Translations under genes and position numbers: made by a program | From: Mesorhizobium ciceri biovar biserrulae WSM1271 | Lineage (GTDB): Bacteria > Pseudomonadota > Alphaproteobacteria > Rhizobiales > Rhizobiaceae | Direction of reading: 5' to 3' | Assembly (NCBI RefSeq): GCF_000185905.1 | Contig: NC_014923.1 | Span: forward strand, 2,999,501-3,063,500 | DNA: 64,000 nucleotides | Notes under the pieces: model-generated | Told to the model about the DNA's origin: nothing | What the model saw: only the letters and a program-made list of their open reading frames with translations | The model's database searches: none | Part shown: positions 16,597 to 25,347 of the stretch, piece by piece | Numbering within the stretch: position 1 is the first letter of the stretch | How the letters are laid out: the number at the start of each line of letters is the position of its first letter

Positions 16597-18894
16597 TTAA
16601 ATCAGCTTCTCCAGCGTGATCGGCAGATCCCTGATCCTCTTTCCCGTCGCATGGAACACCGCGTTGGCAATCGCCGGCGCCACGCCGACAATGGCCAGTT
16701 CGCCAACGCCCTTGCCGCCGAGCACCGAGGAATGCAGGTCGGGGATGCCGACCGAGATCACCTCGATGTCGGGGATGTCGGCATTGGTCGGCACGAGGTA
16801 GTCGGCGAGGTTGTTGTTGACGATGCGGCCGTGGCGGCGGTCGACGATGCCTTCTTCGAGCAGCGCCTGGCCGATGCCCATGATGATGCCGCCCTTCCAT
16901 TGGCTTTCGGCAAGTTTCGGGTTGTAGAGCCGGCCCGAATCCAGCGCCGACACCACACGCGATACACGCACCGTGCCAAAGTCCTCGTCGACGCGCACCT
17001 CGATGAAATGCGCGCACCAGGAGTGGCGGGAATAGTCGCCCTCGGTGTGCGGCACCGACATGGCGATGGTGGTGTAGTTCTTGTAGCGATCCTCTGGCGT
17101 CGAATTGGCCGGCATGGTGTCGCCGGTGGCTTCGATGTGGTCGCGGCCGACGCTCTTGAGCAGTTCGGCGACGGAGACATCGGGGCCGTCGCCGCGCGGC
17201 GAAGCGATACGGCCATTGGCGACGACCAGCGTGTTGGCCTGCAGCGCGTGGAAGGGCGAGCGTGGATCGCTGATGGCGAGGCCCACCAACTGGTCGAGGG
17301 CCGAGGTTGCCGCCTTGTAGACCGCACCCGTCATCACGCCGGCCAGCCGCGAACCGCCGGTGACGCCGGCGCGCGGAAAGCGGGAGTCACCGAGCTTCAC
17401 CACCACGTCGTCAGCTCGCACGCCGAGCGTTTCGGCGGCGGTCTGCGCCAGGATGGTGTAGGTGCCCTGGCCCATGTCGATCGAGGAGCTTTCGACCTCG
17501 ACCGAACCATCGGCCAGGATGCGCACGAGCGCCTCGCCATAGGCGCGTCGCACCGGATAGGTGCCGGCGGCGACGCCCCAGCCGATCAACTGGTTGCCGT
17601 CGCGCATCGAGCGCGGTTCGGGTGTGCGCCTGGACCAGCCGAAGCGTTCGGCGCCTGCAGCAAAAGCCTCGCGCAACTGCCTGGTCGACCAGGCTTTTTT
17701 GGCATGTGGATCCTGCTCGGCATAGTTTCGGAGCCGGATCTCCAGCGGATCGATGCCGACCTCGTAGGCAAGCTCGTCGATGGCGCTTTCGATGCCGAAG
17801 GCTGAGGGGTTTTCGCCCGGCGCGCGCATGGCGCCTGGCACCACCGAATTGACCCGTACGACATTCTGCTTCGAGGAGAAATTCGGCGTTGTGTACATGA
17901 TCGAGGTGACCGATCCGAGCGGCTCGACCCACATGCCGTCGATGGATGTTTCATTGACGCCGCGATGCACGATCGACTGGATCTTTCCCTGCACGTCGGC
18001 GCCGATCGTCACCGTCTGGCGCGTCGCCGCGCGGCCGCCATAGCCGGTAAAAGTCTGCGGCCGGGTCATCACCAGCCGCACCGGCCGGCCGAGCATTTTG
18101 GCCGCACAGGCGGCCACCGCGCCATGGCTGAGCGCCAGCGCCTTGGAGCCGAAGCCGCCGCCAATATAGGGCGACACCAGCCGCACGTTCTCGAACGGCA
18201 CACCGAACCACTCGGCATAGGTGCGCGCCATGCCGTCCAGCCATTGGCTCGGCTCCCACACGGTGAGCCGGTCGCCCTCCCAGCGGGCGATCAGGCCATG
18301 CGGCTCCATCGGCGCCTGGTACTCGCGCGGCGTGTTGTAGGCGGCGCAGATGCGGACCGGCGCCGAGGCAAACGCACCTTGCGCGTCGCCCCACTCCTTG
18401 GTCATGGCGTCGATCGCGATGCCATCGCCGGCCTTGCCGTCGCTGAGGTCAACGATGGCAGGCGTTTCCTCATAGCTGACCTTGACCAGTGCCGCCGCCG
18501 CGACCGCCCGCTCGAAGGTCTCGGCGACCACGGCGGCGACATGCTGACCCGAAAAGGTGATGTCGCGCGCGAGTGGGCAATACGGCTTGTCGGGCGGCGG
18601 CGTGCCGAACCAGTCCGCCGCGGTTTTCAGGCTGATGATGGTGTCCGGCGTCAGCACCTGCAGCACGCCGGGCGCCACCTCGGCGGCAGTGGTGTCGATC
18701 GCGCGCACCTTGCCCGATGCAATCGTGCTCTCGACCAGGACGGCGTAGGCGAGGCCTTCGAGCTGCTGCTCGACGGCGTATTTCGCCGCACCGGTGATCT
18801 TGGCCGGGCCGTCGATGCGCGACAGCCGGCCGCCGACGGCTTCGGCAAAAGCGCCGTCGGACGCATCCCCATGCCTGATGTTGTGAACGGTCAT
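16597..18894 (-). CDS. Molybdenum hydroxylase, Mo-cofactor subunit (copy 1)
   Basis: The 765-residue protein is of the xanthine dehydrogenase/aldehyde oxidase large-subunit family. It has the N-terminal a/b hammerhead domain (RIDGPAKITGAAKYAVEQQL), the cofactor motif IGGGFGSKA, MRAPGEN, the MGQGTYT loop and, near the C-terminus, KGVGE with the conserved catalytic glutamate. It is the third gene of a minus-strand 2Fe-2S / FAD / Mo set and overlaps the FAD-subunit gene by 4 bp. The linked FAD subunit suggests a PaoC-like aldehyde oxidoreductase. No Tat signal is present. Confidence 0.87.
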   Translation of the reverse strand: MTVHNIRHGDASDGAFAEAVGGRLSRIDGPAKITGAAKYAVEQQLEGLAYAVLVESTIASGKVRAIDTTAAEVAPGVLQVLTPDTIISLKTAADWFGTPPPDKPYCPLARDITFSGQHVAAVVAETFERAVAAAALVKVSYEETPAIVDLSDGKAGDGIAIDAMTKEWGDAQGAFASAPVRICAAYNTPREYQAPMEPHGLIARWEGDRLTVWEPSQWLDGMARTYAEWFGVPFENVRLVSPYIGGGFGSKALALSHGAVAACAAKMLGRPVRLVMTRPQTFTGYGGRAATRQTVTIGADVQGKIQSIVHRGVNETSIDGMWVEPLGSVTSIMYTTPNFSSKQNVVRVNSVVPGAMRAPGENPSAFGIESAIDELAYEVGIDPLEIRLRNYAEQDPHAKKAWSTRQLREAFAAGAERFGWSRRTPEPRSMRDGNQLIGWGVAAGTYPVRRAYGEALVRILADGSVEVESSSIDMGQGTYTILAQTAAETLGVRADDVVVKLGDSRFPRAGVTGGSRLAGVMTGAVYKAATSALDQLVGLAISDPRSPFHALQANTLVVANGRIASPRGDGPDVSVAELLKSVGRDHIEATGDTMPANSTPEDRYKNYTTIAMSVPHTEGDYSRHSWCAHFIEVRVDEDFGTVRVSRVVSALDSGRLYNPKLAESQWKGGIIMGIGQALLEEGIVDRRHGRIVNNNLADYLVPTNADIPDIEVISVGIPDLHSSVLGGKGVGELAIVGVAPAIANAVFHATGKRIRDLPITLEKLI

Positions 18895-19874
18895 GCCGTC
18901 TCTCCCAATTTGCGGATGGCGCGGGCGACGACGCGCGGCGCCAGTTCGACCTTGTAATGGTTGGCGCCATGGTCGACAGAGCCTTCGACGGCGAGCAGGC
19001 TGGCGGCGCGCACAGTGTCCGGCTCAAGCACCTTGCCCTTCAGCGCGTTTTCCACGGCCCGCGCACGCCACGGCTTGGTCGCGACGCCGCCAAGCGCGAC
19101 GCGCAAATCGCGGATCGTTCGGCCGTCAGGTTCGAACTCAATGCCGACCGCCGCGCTCGCGGCGGCAAACTCATAGGATTGCCGGTCGCGGATCTTGAGA
19201 TAAGTCGAACGCCGGGCAGAGGCCGAGCCGGGGATCTCGATCCCGGTGATCATCTCGCCCGGTTCGATCGCATGTTCCCGATCCGGCGTGGTGCCGGGCA
19301 GCAGGAAAAAGTCGTCGACCGGGATGTGGCGCTCGCCCAGATGCACGATCGCATCGAAGGCGACCAGCGCCACGGCGAGGTCGCCCGGATACATGGCGAT
19401 GCACGCGTCGCTGATGCCAAGCACCGCATGGCCACGGGTAACGCCGCCGATCGCCGAACAGCCAGAGCCGGGCTGACGCTTGTTGCAGGCGGGGAAATTC
19501 GCCGGGTCGCGGAAATAAGGGCAGCGCGTGCGCTGCATCAGATTGCCGCCGATAGTCGCCATGTTGCGGATCTGCGCGGAAGCCGCCTGCCACAGGGCTT
19601 CCGATACCGCAGGAAAGCGGCTTTTGATGTCGGCATGGTCGGCGACATGGCTCATCCTGGCCAGCGCGCCGATGGTGGCGCCGCGTTCGTTCACCTCGAT
19701 CCTGTCCAACCCTTTGAGATGAGCGATGTCGACCAGCGTCTCGGGCTCGGCGACGCCGCATTTGGCGAGGTCGATCAGCGTGGTGCCGCCGGCCAAGAGC
19801 ATGGCGCCGGGCAGGGCGGCCGCCTGGCGTGCCGCATCGAGCGAATTGGCGCGCACATACGAAAAATCCCTCAT
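18891..19874 (-). CDS. Molybdenum hydroxylase, FAD-binding subunit (copy 1)
   Basis: The 327-residue protein has the FAD-binding motifs LAGGTTLIDLAK (about residues 30-42) and ATIGGNLMQRTRC (about 105-118). It also has a cysteine-rich insert (RCPYF, PACNKRQPGSGC, SDACIAM) of the type that carries a [4Fe-4S] cluster in E. coli PaoB. Plain xanthine dehydrogenase FAD subunits lack this insert, so it supports the PaoABC assignment. ATG 19874 overlaps the 2Fe-2S subunit gene by 4 bp. It should pass electrons from the Mo centre to FAD. Confidence 0.86.
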   Translation of the reverse strand: MRDFSYVRANSLDAARQAAALPGAMLLAGGTTLIDLAKCGVAEPETLVDIAHLKGLDRIEVNERGATIGALARMSHVADHADIKSRFPAVSEALWQAASAQIRNMATIGGNLMQRTRCPYFRDPANFPACNKRQPGSGCSAIGGVTRGHAVLGISDACIAMYPGDLAVALVAFDAIVHLGERHIPVDDFFLLPGTTPDREHAIEPGEMITGIEIPGSASARRSTYLKIRDRQSYEFAAASAAVGIEFEPDGRTIRDLRVALGGVATKPWRARAVENALKGKVLEPDTVRAASLLAVEGSVDHGANHYKVELAPRVVARAIRKLGETA

Positions 19875-20350
19875 GATGCGGCCTCCAATGCTGCCTGGCG
19901 GACAGCGGCGACGATGTGCGGATAGGCGCCGCAGCGGCAGAGGTTGCCGGCCATATACTCGCGGATTTCTTCGTCGGAGCCGGCATGGCCTTCGCGGATG
20001 CAGGCGACCGCCGACATGATCTGGCCCGGCGTACAATAGCCGCACTGGAAGGCGTCCTGTTCGAGGAAGGCAGCCTGCACGGGATGCATTTCGCCCTCCC
20101 GTGCAAGCCCCTCTATGGTGGTGACGGTGCGGCCCTCGACTTGTGCGGCCAGCGTCAGGCAGGCCAGCACGCGCTCGCCGTCGATATGCACGGTGCAGGC
20201 GCCGCACTGGCCGTGGTCGCAGCCCTTCTTGGTTCCGGTCAGGCCGAGGCGATCGCGCAAGGCATCGAGCAGCGTGACGCGCGGCTCGAGTTGCAGATCG
20301 TGATCACGGCCGTTGATGTCGAGATGAACTGGGATCGTTGTTTTGGTCAT
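19871..20350 (-). CDS. Molybdenum hydroxylase, 2Fe-2S subunit (copy 1)
   Basis: The 159-residue protein has a plant-ferredoxin-type first cluster site (KKGCDHGQCGACTV) and the second, helical cluster site (QCGYCTPGQIM and NLCRCGAYP). Both are complete, eight cysteines in all. It starts directly at the ferredoxin fold (MTKTTIPVHLDINGRDHDL) with no twin-arginine signal. By contrast, E. coli PaoA has a Tat signal and the complex is periplasmic. This copy is therefore probably cytoplasmic. It is the first gene of the copy 1 set. Confidence 0.87.
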   Translation of the reverse strand: MTKTTIPVHLDINGRDHDLQLEPRVTLLDALRDRLGLTGTKKGCDHGQCGACTVHIDGERVLACLTLAAQVEGRTVTTIEGLAREGEMHPVQAAFLEQDAFQCGYCTPGQIMSAVACIREGHAGSDEEIREYMAGNLCRCGAYPHIVAAVRQAALEAAS

Positions 20351-20530
20351 GGGCGTCGGGCTCCAGTTGCTTGACGCGAAGTCGTTGATTTCATCTTTGG
20401 CAGCCGGCGGGGACCTGGCGCCGGCTGTGCGGCCCTTCGCTGCCGCTCCCCGCCTTCGGGCGTTCAGCCCCTTAAAAAGGTCCACTGGACTTTTTGGTGC
20501 GCCCGAAGGCGGACCGGGCCTTCACCATTC

Positions 20531-20589
20531 GTCGTTCGGGAAGCCAAGCAATTGGCTTCCCATCCGCTAGGTGGACCACTCCTCACCCC
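20531..20589 (-). repeat. 59-bp palindromic intergenic repeat
   Basis: The reverse complement of this segment matches 8818-8876 at 52 of 59 positions. Its core is a stem, GGGAAGCCAA pairing with TTGGCTTCCC around loop TTGC (minus-strand orientation). It fills most of the gap between the two hydroxylase sets, and its end overlaps the last codons of the copy 2 Mo-subunit gene. Differences from the other copy preserve pairing in the stem. Confidence 0.75.
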
Positions 20590-22841
20590 AGCAGGTCCTC
20601 GATGCGGACCGGAAAGCGCCGCGGCCGCACGCCGGTCGCATGCCAGACCGCATTGGCGACGGCGCCGGCCGTGCCGGTGATGCCGATTTCGCCGACGCCC
20701 TTGATGCCGAGCGCGTTGACGTGAGGGTCGTCCTCGTGGACCAGCAACGCCTCGATCGATGGAACGTCGGCATTCACCGGGACATGATATTCGGCGAGGT
20801 TGGCATTCTGGATCCGGCCAGAGCGCCGGTCGGTGATGGCTTCCTCATGCAGCGCGAACGAGACGCCCCAGATCATGCCGCCATAATACTGGCTGCGCAC
20901 CAGCCTGGGATTGATGACCCGTCCGGCGGCGAACGCGCCGACCAGCCTTGTGACACGGATCTGGCCAAAATCCGGATCGACCTTCACCTCGGCAAACACG
21001 GCGCCGTGCGCGTGCTTGGCATAGGCCTCCTGAGACGCCGGGTCGGGAGCGCCCTTGCCGTGGCCCTCGATCTCGGTGAGGCCCGCGCGCGTGAGGATCT
21101 CGGCGTAGCTTTCACCGCGGCTTTCATCGTCGCGCCGATAGAGGCGGCCGCCGCGCGCCAGCACGCCTTCATTGCCGGCGCCGTAGAGCGGCGAGCCCTC
21201 GTCGCCGGTGGCGAGATCGGCGAGCCTGGCGATGACGGCGGCGCCCGCATTGTGGATCGCCATGCCGGCCGTCGCCGTGTGGCCGGAGCCGCCGGCAATG
21301 CCTGCATTGGGCAGATCGGAACTGCCGGCCCTGAAATCGACCTGGTCGATATCCAGTCCCAGTCCGTCGGCGGCGATCTGGGCGAAGGCGGTCCAGGCGC
21401 CTTGCCCCATGTCCTGAGCGCCGGTCTCCATCACGCCGCTGCCATCGGCTCTCAGCACCGCCCGCGCTTCGGCCTGGAACATGATCGCCGGGAAGGTCGC
21501 CGTGCCCATGCCCCAGCCGGTCAGGAAACCGTCGGCGTCGCGCATCAGCCGAGGCTGAATGGGGCGGCTCGCCCAGCCGAACGTCTCGGCCGCTTGCCTG
21601 TAGCATTCGCGCAGCGCCTTGGAGGAAAACGGCTTGCCGGTCATCGGCTCGACCTCGGCATAGTTCCGCAGCCGGAATTCCAGCGGGTCCATGCCGCAGG
21701 CGTAGGCTGCCTCATCGATAGCGCTCTCCAGCGCGATCGAGCCGGTGGCTTCGCCGGGCGCCCGCATGAACAGCGGCGTACCGGTATCGAGCCGCACCGC
21801 ATCGTGCGAGGTGGCGATGGCCGGGCTGGCATAGAGTGTGTGCGAGGCATCCGCCGCCGGTTCGAAGAAATCGTCGAACGTGCTCGACGCGGTCTTGGCG
21901 TGATGGTCGAGTGCCGTCAGCCGCCCTTCGCCATCCATGCCCATGCGCAGCGTCTGGCGCGTCGGCGCACGGTGGCCGACCGGCCCGTACATCTGCTCAC
22001 GCCGCAGCACCAGCTTGACCGGACGGCCGACGAGACGCGCCGCCAGGATGCCGAGCACCTGCGGCCCGGAGATCATGCCTTTCGAACCGAAGCCGCCACC
22101 CAGGAACGGGCTGCGGATGTGGATGTTCTCCGGCGCGATGCCGAACAGGCCGGCGATGCGGCCCTGCGCCATGGCAAGGCCCTGGCTCGGTGTGTCGATC
22201 GACAGTGTGTCGCCTTCCCAGGCGACGACGATCGCATGCGGCTCCATGGCGTTGTGGTACTGGGCCGGCGTCTCGTAGGTGGCTTCGATCCGCGTCTTTG
22301 CCGATTTGAGGCCGGCCTCGACATCGCCCTTGTGCTGCACGGCCGGACCGCCGACGCCGACAGCACGCGGGACGATACTTTCGGCGCCGTCGAGGCCAAC
22401 GCGCGCCGGCATCACTTCATAGCGCGGCGACAGCAGCGCCGCCCCCTCGGTCGCCGCCTCCAGCGTCTCGGCGATCACCACGGCGATGCTCTGATTGGGG
22501 TAGCGGACCTGGTCGTTCTGCAAGAGGTCGAGCCGGAACATGAAGGGATGGTCCTTGGCGTCCGGATCGGCGGCGAGCGCTGGCCGGTTCTTGGGCGTCA
22601 TCACCTCGACCACGCCCTTGTGTGCCTTGGCCGCCTCGACATCCAGCGCAGCGACGCGGCCGCGCGCGATGCTAGAGACAGCGAGCACGGCGTAGAGCAT
22701 GCCGGGCGGATGGTTGTCGGCGGCATAGCGCGCGGCTCCGGTGACTTTCAGAAAGCCGTCGCGGCGGGTCAGCGGCTGGCCGATGCTGGAGCCTTGCCGG
22801 GCATGGGCGGGTTGCTGGTTGAGGCTGAGTTCAAGCGTCAT
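20583..22841 (-). CDS. Molybdenum hydroxylase, Mo-cofactor subunit (copy 2)
   Basis: The 752-residue protein is of the same family as the one at 16597. Motifs in order are the hammerhead start RRDGFLKVTGAARYAADN, FLGGGFGSKGM, MRAPGEATG, the MGQGAWT loop and the catalytic IKGVGEIGITG near the C-terminus. It is clearly a diverged paralogue of copy 1, not a recent duplicate: motif blocks are shared but most other residues differ. It ends the copy 2 operon, whose first gene starts at 24383. Substrate is probably an aldehyde or N-heterocycle. Confidence 0.87.
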   Translation of the reverse strand: MTLELSLNQQPAHARQGSSIGQPLTRRDGFLKVTGAARYAADNHPPGMLYAVLAVSSIARGRVAALDVEAAKAHKGVVEVMTPKNRPALAADPDAKDHPFMFRLDLLQNDQVRYPNQSIAVVIAETLEAATEGAALLSPRYEVMPARVGLDGAESIVPRAVGVGGPAVQHKGDVEAGLKSAKTRIEATYETPAQYHNAMEPHAIVVAWEGDTLSIDTPSQGLAMAQGRIAGLFGIAPENIHIRSPFLGGGFGSKGMISGPQVLGILAARLVGRPVKLVLRREQMYGPVGHRAPTRQTLRMGMDGEGRLTALDHHAKTASSTFDDFFEPAADASHTLYASPAIATSHDAVRLDTGTPLFMRAPGEATGSIALESAIDEAAYACGMDPLEFRLRNYAEVEPMTGKPFSSKALRECYRQAAETFGWASRPIQPRLMRDADGFLTGWGMGTATFPAIMFQAEARAVLRADGSGVMETGAQDMGQGAWTAFAQIAADGLGLDIDQVDFRAGSSDLPNAGIAGGSGHTATAGMAIHNAGAAVIARLADLATGDEGSPLYGAGNEGVLARGGRLYRRDDESRGESYAEILTRAGLTEIEGHGKGAPDPASQEAYAKHAHGAVFAEVKVDPDFGQIRVTRLVGAFAAGRVINPRLVRSQYYGGMIWGVSFALHEEAITDRRSGRIQNANLAEYHVPVNADVPSIEALLVHEDDPHVNALGIKGVGEIGITGTAGAVANAVWHATGVRPRRFPVRIEDLLG

Positions 22842-23889
22842 GGCGCGCTCCAGGAATGTTCGAGAACGGGGAGGCAGGAAGGGCCGGCAGACGCTCGGGC
22901 GTTCCCGAAAGCGCAGAGATCAGCGCCCTGATCACGATGCGGCGGGCAAGCTCGATCTTGAAGGCATTGTCGCCGGAAGGGCTGGCATCGGCCAAGGCAG
23001 CGTCCGCGGCGCTGGCGAAGGTCGCCTCGCTGGCGTCCGCGCCAAGCAGGACGGCTTCCGCCGAGCGTGCCCGCCACGGCTTGGCCGCGACGCCGCCCAG
23101 CGCCAGCCTTGCGGCGCGGATCTTGCCGCCGTCGACGACAAGCGCTGCTGCGGCCGATACGACGGCAAAGGCATAGGAGGTGCGCTCGCGGACTTTGAGG
23201 TAACGGGCATTGGCGGAGAAGGAGGCAGCCTCCGCCGGCAGGCGCACCGCCACGATCAGGTCGCCAGGCTCCAGCGCATTCTCCCGCTGCGGCGTTTCGC
23301 CGGGAAGCCGGTGAAATTCCTCCAGCGAAACATGGCGCCGGCCCTTCTTGCCTTCGATCTCGACCACGGCGTCGAGCGCCACCAGCGGCACGCAGAAATC
23401 CGACGGGTGGGTGGCGATGCAGGCGTCGCTCCAGCCGAGCACGGCGTGCAGGCGGTTTTCGCCTTCCAGCGCGTCGCAGCCGGTGCCTGGCTGGCGCCTG
23501 TTGCAGGCGCTGGCTGTGTCGTAGAAATAGCTGCAGCGCGTGCGCTGCAACAGATTGCCGCCGACGGTGGCGGCGTTGCGAAGCTGCGCCGAAGCGCCCG
23601 ACAGCAGCGCCTCGGCCACCGCCGGATAGGATTTGGCGAACGCCGGATCGTAGGCAAGGTCGGCGTTACGCACCAGCGCACCGATGCGCAGGCCACCATC
23701 GTCCAGCCGTTCGATGCGGTTGAGTTCCGGCAGCCGGGAGATGTCGACGATACGCTCGGGACTGGTGATGCCGCCTTTCATCAGGTCGAGCAGATTGGTG
23801 CCGCCGGCGAGATAGGCCGAGCCCGGCTCGGCTGCCGCGGCGATGGCGTCGGGGATGGTGGCGGGCCTGATGTAGTCGAAGTCTCTCAT
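22831..23889 (-). CDS. Molybdenum hydroxylase, FAD-binding subunit (copy 2)
   Basis: The 352-residue protein has LAGGTNLLDLMKGG and ATVGGNLLQRTRC as FAD motifs. It has the PaoB-like cysteine set (RCSYF, SACNRRQPGTGC, SDACIAT) for an extra Fe-S cluster. It starts MRDFDYIRPATIPDA, very like copy 1 (MRDFSYVRANSLDA). It overlaps the 2Fe-2S gene by 4 bp at its start and the Mo-subunit gene by 11 bp at its end. It carries about 25 more residues than copy 1, mostly at the C-terminus. Confidence 0.86.
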   Translation of the reverse strand: MRDFDYIRPATIPDAIAAAAEPGSAYLAGGTNLLDLMKGGITSPERIVDISRLPELNRIERLDDGGLRIGALVRNADLAYDPAFAKSYPAVAEALLSGASAQLRNAATVGGNLLQRTRCSYFYDTASACNRRQPGTGCDALEGENRLHAVLGWSDACIATHPSDFCVPLVALDAVVEIEGKKGRRHVSLEEFHRLPGETPQRENALEPGDLIVAVRLPAEAASFSANARYLKVRERTSYAFAVVSAAAALVVDGGKIRAARLALGGVAAKPWRARSAEAVLLGADASEATFASAADAALADASPSGDNAFKIELARRIVIRALISALSGTPERLPALPASPFSNIPGARHDA

Positions 23890-24383
23890 GCCGCGGTCCT
23901 CCGGTCGGCTTTGACAAGCTGTTGCTGGGCTTCCAGGACGGCCTCGACGATGCCGCCATAGGCCGCGCAGCGGCATATGTTGCCGCTCAGCCCCTCGCGG
24001 ATGCGTTCGGGGTCGTCGCCGGCCTGGCCCTCGGCGATCAGGCCGAGCGTGCTCATGATCTGGCCGGGTGTGCAGAACCCGCACTGGAAGCCGTCATGGG
24101 CGATGAAGGCGGCCTGCACCGGATGCAGTTCCTCGCCGTTGGCGACGCCTTCGATGGTCAAGACCTGGGCGCCGTCATGGCTGACCGCCAGCGCCAGGCA
24201 TGAGTTGATGCGCTTGCCGTCGACCAGCACCGTGCAGGCGCCGCATTGGCCGCGGTCGCAGCCCTTCTTGGTGCCGGTGAGATCGAGCCGCTCGCGCAGC
24301 AGGTCGAGCAGGGTTACGCGTGGATCGACCTCCAGTTGGTGTCGGTGGCCATTGATGGTGAGGGTAATGGGAAGGCTGGTCAT
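23886..24383 (-). CDS. Molybdenum hydroxylase, 2Fe-2S subunit (copy 2)
   Basis: The 165-residue protein has both cluster sites (KKGCDRGQCGACTV; QCGFCTPGQIM and NICRCAAYG). It starts MTSLPITLTINGHRHQLEV with no signal peptide, so it is cytoplasmic like copy 1. It is the first gene of the copy 2 operon, and possibly of all six genes, because only 232 bp separate the sets. The TetR gene lies divergent with a perfect palindrome in between, which implies repression by TetR. Confidence 0.87.
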   Translation of the reverse strand: MTSLPITLTINGHRHQLEVDPRVTLLDLLRERLDLTGTKKGCDRGQCGACTVLVDGKRINSCLALAVSHDGAQVLTIEGVANGEELHPVQAAFIAHDGFQCGFCTPGQIMSTLGLIAEGQAGDDPERIREGLSGNICRCAAYGGIVEAVLEAQQQLVKADRRTAA

Positions 24384-24592
24384 GGGCGTCTGGCTCCAGT
24401 TGCTTGACGCGGATGGGATTGAACTGGTGCCTTGCCGCAGAAGGGCAAGGTAACCGTTGGGTCAGGTCTTGACGGCGAAAGCGGAGATGGCGGATCTCCC
24501 GCGAGGCAGGCGGGCAGGGGAGATGTCGGCTTGCGTGTTCGAAAGACGTGACATACCGGTTCCCCTGATTATATGATAAAGGTGCTCCACTA

Positions 24593-24612
24593 AAACGGAG
24601 GCGCCTCCGTTT
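24593..24612. promoter_or_regulatory. Perfect 20-bp palindrome, TetR operator candidate
   Basis: AAACGGAGGCGCCTCCGTTT is identical to its reverse complement. It lies in the divergent region between the 2Fe-2S subunit gene (start 24383) and the TetR gene (start about 24671). Size, symmetry and position are those of a TetR-family operator. Binding here could repress both directions. Confidence 0.75.
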
Positions 24613-24670
24613 ATTACGTGGTGGCTGACCCTGCCGGGTTCAAGCCCCCTGACACGATGTGGAGAAAAAA

Positions 24671-25291
24671 TTGGCCAGCGAGCCGTCCGCCATTGCTGAA
24701 CAGAAGGCCGAGGCCGTAGAGGCAAAGCCGCTGCGCGCCGATGCGCGGCGCAACCGCGACCGGCTGGTCGAGGTGGCGGTGTCAGTCTTTGCCGAGCGCG
24801 GCATCGATGGCTCGCTGGAGGAGATCGCGCGCCGCGCCGGCGTCGGCATCGGCACGCTCTACCGGCATTTCCCGACGCGCGAGCATCTGGTCGAGGTGGT
24901 CTATCGTCGTGAGGTGGAGGCGCTGTGCGCGGCCGCCGGCGAGCTTGCCCAAAAACATCCGTCCGATGTCGCGCTGGAACAGTGGATGCAGCGCTTCGTC
25001 GACTACATCGCCACCAAGCGCGGCCTGGCGACCAGCCTGCGCATTGTGCTCACCACCAATTCGACGCTGTTTTCCGACACGTTCGGCCGGGTGTCGCAAG
25101 CCTTGCGACGCCTGGTCGAGGCGGCGGTGGCCGACGGCACCATCCGCGGCGACGTCGACGCTTCCGACGTGCTGCACGCGCTGGGCGGCATCTATTCAGC
25201 GCCCGACACCCCCGAATGGCGCGACCGCTCGCGCCGGCTGGTCAAGCTGTTGATGGACGGGTTGCGGTTCGGGGCTGCAAAGGCAAAATGA
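24671..25291 (+). CDS. TetR-family transcriptional regulator
   Basis: The product is about 206 residues. The TTG at 24671 has GGAG six bases upstream; an in-frame GTG at 24659 would add four residues. The N-terminal helix-turn-helix is clear (LVEVAVSVFAERG, SLEEIARRAGVGIGTLYRHF), followed by an all-helical effector domain with WMQRFVDYIATKRGLA, typical of regulators that sense small hydrophobic ligands. It is divergent from the hydroxylase sets and probably represses them until an aldehyde-like or aromatic ligand binds. Confidence 0.84.
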   Translation: MASEPSAIAEQKAEAVEAKPLRADARRNRDRLVEVAVSVFAERGIDGSLEEIARRAGVGIGTLYRHFPTREHLVEVVYRREVEALCAAAGELAQKHPSDVALEQWMQRFVDYIATKRGLATSLRIVLTTNSTLFSDTFGRVSQALRRLVEAAVADGTIRGDVDASDVLHALGGIYSAPDTPEWRDRSRRLVKLLMDGLRFGAAKAK

Positions 25292-25347
25292 GGCGACCAG
25301 ATTCCGGCCGTGCAAAACCAGACCTATCGATGAGTTGAGGGGATACG

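Noticed and set aside
8818..20589. Inverted 59-bp repeats as the ends of a mobile element
   Set aside because: No transposase or integrase lies between them, and they contain housekeeping-like operons. They look like scattered intergenic repeats instead.
20571..22931. A 786-codon open frame on the plus strand opposite the copy 2 Mo-subunit gene
   Set aside because: The composition is Arg/His/Gly/Asp-rich, typical of antisense frames in G+C-rich genes, and the minus-strand product has all Mo-hydroxylase motifs.
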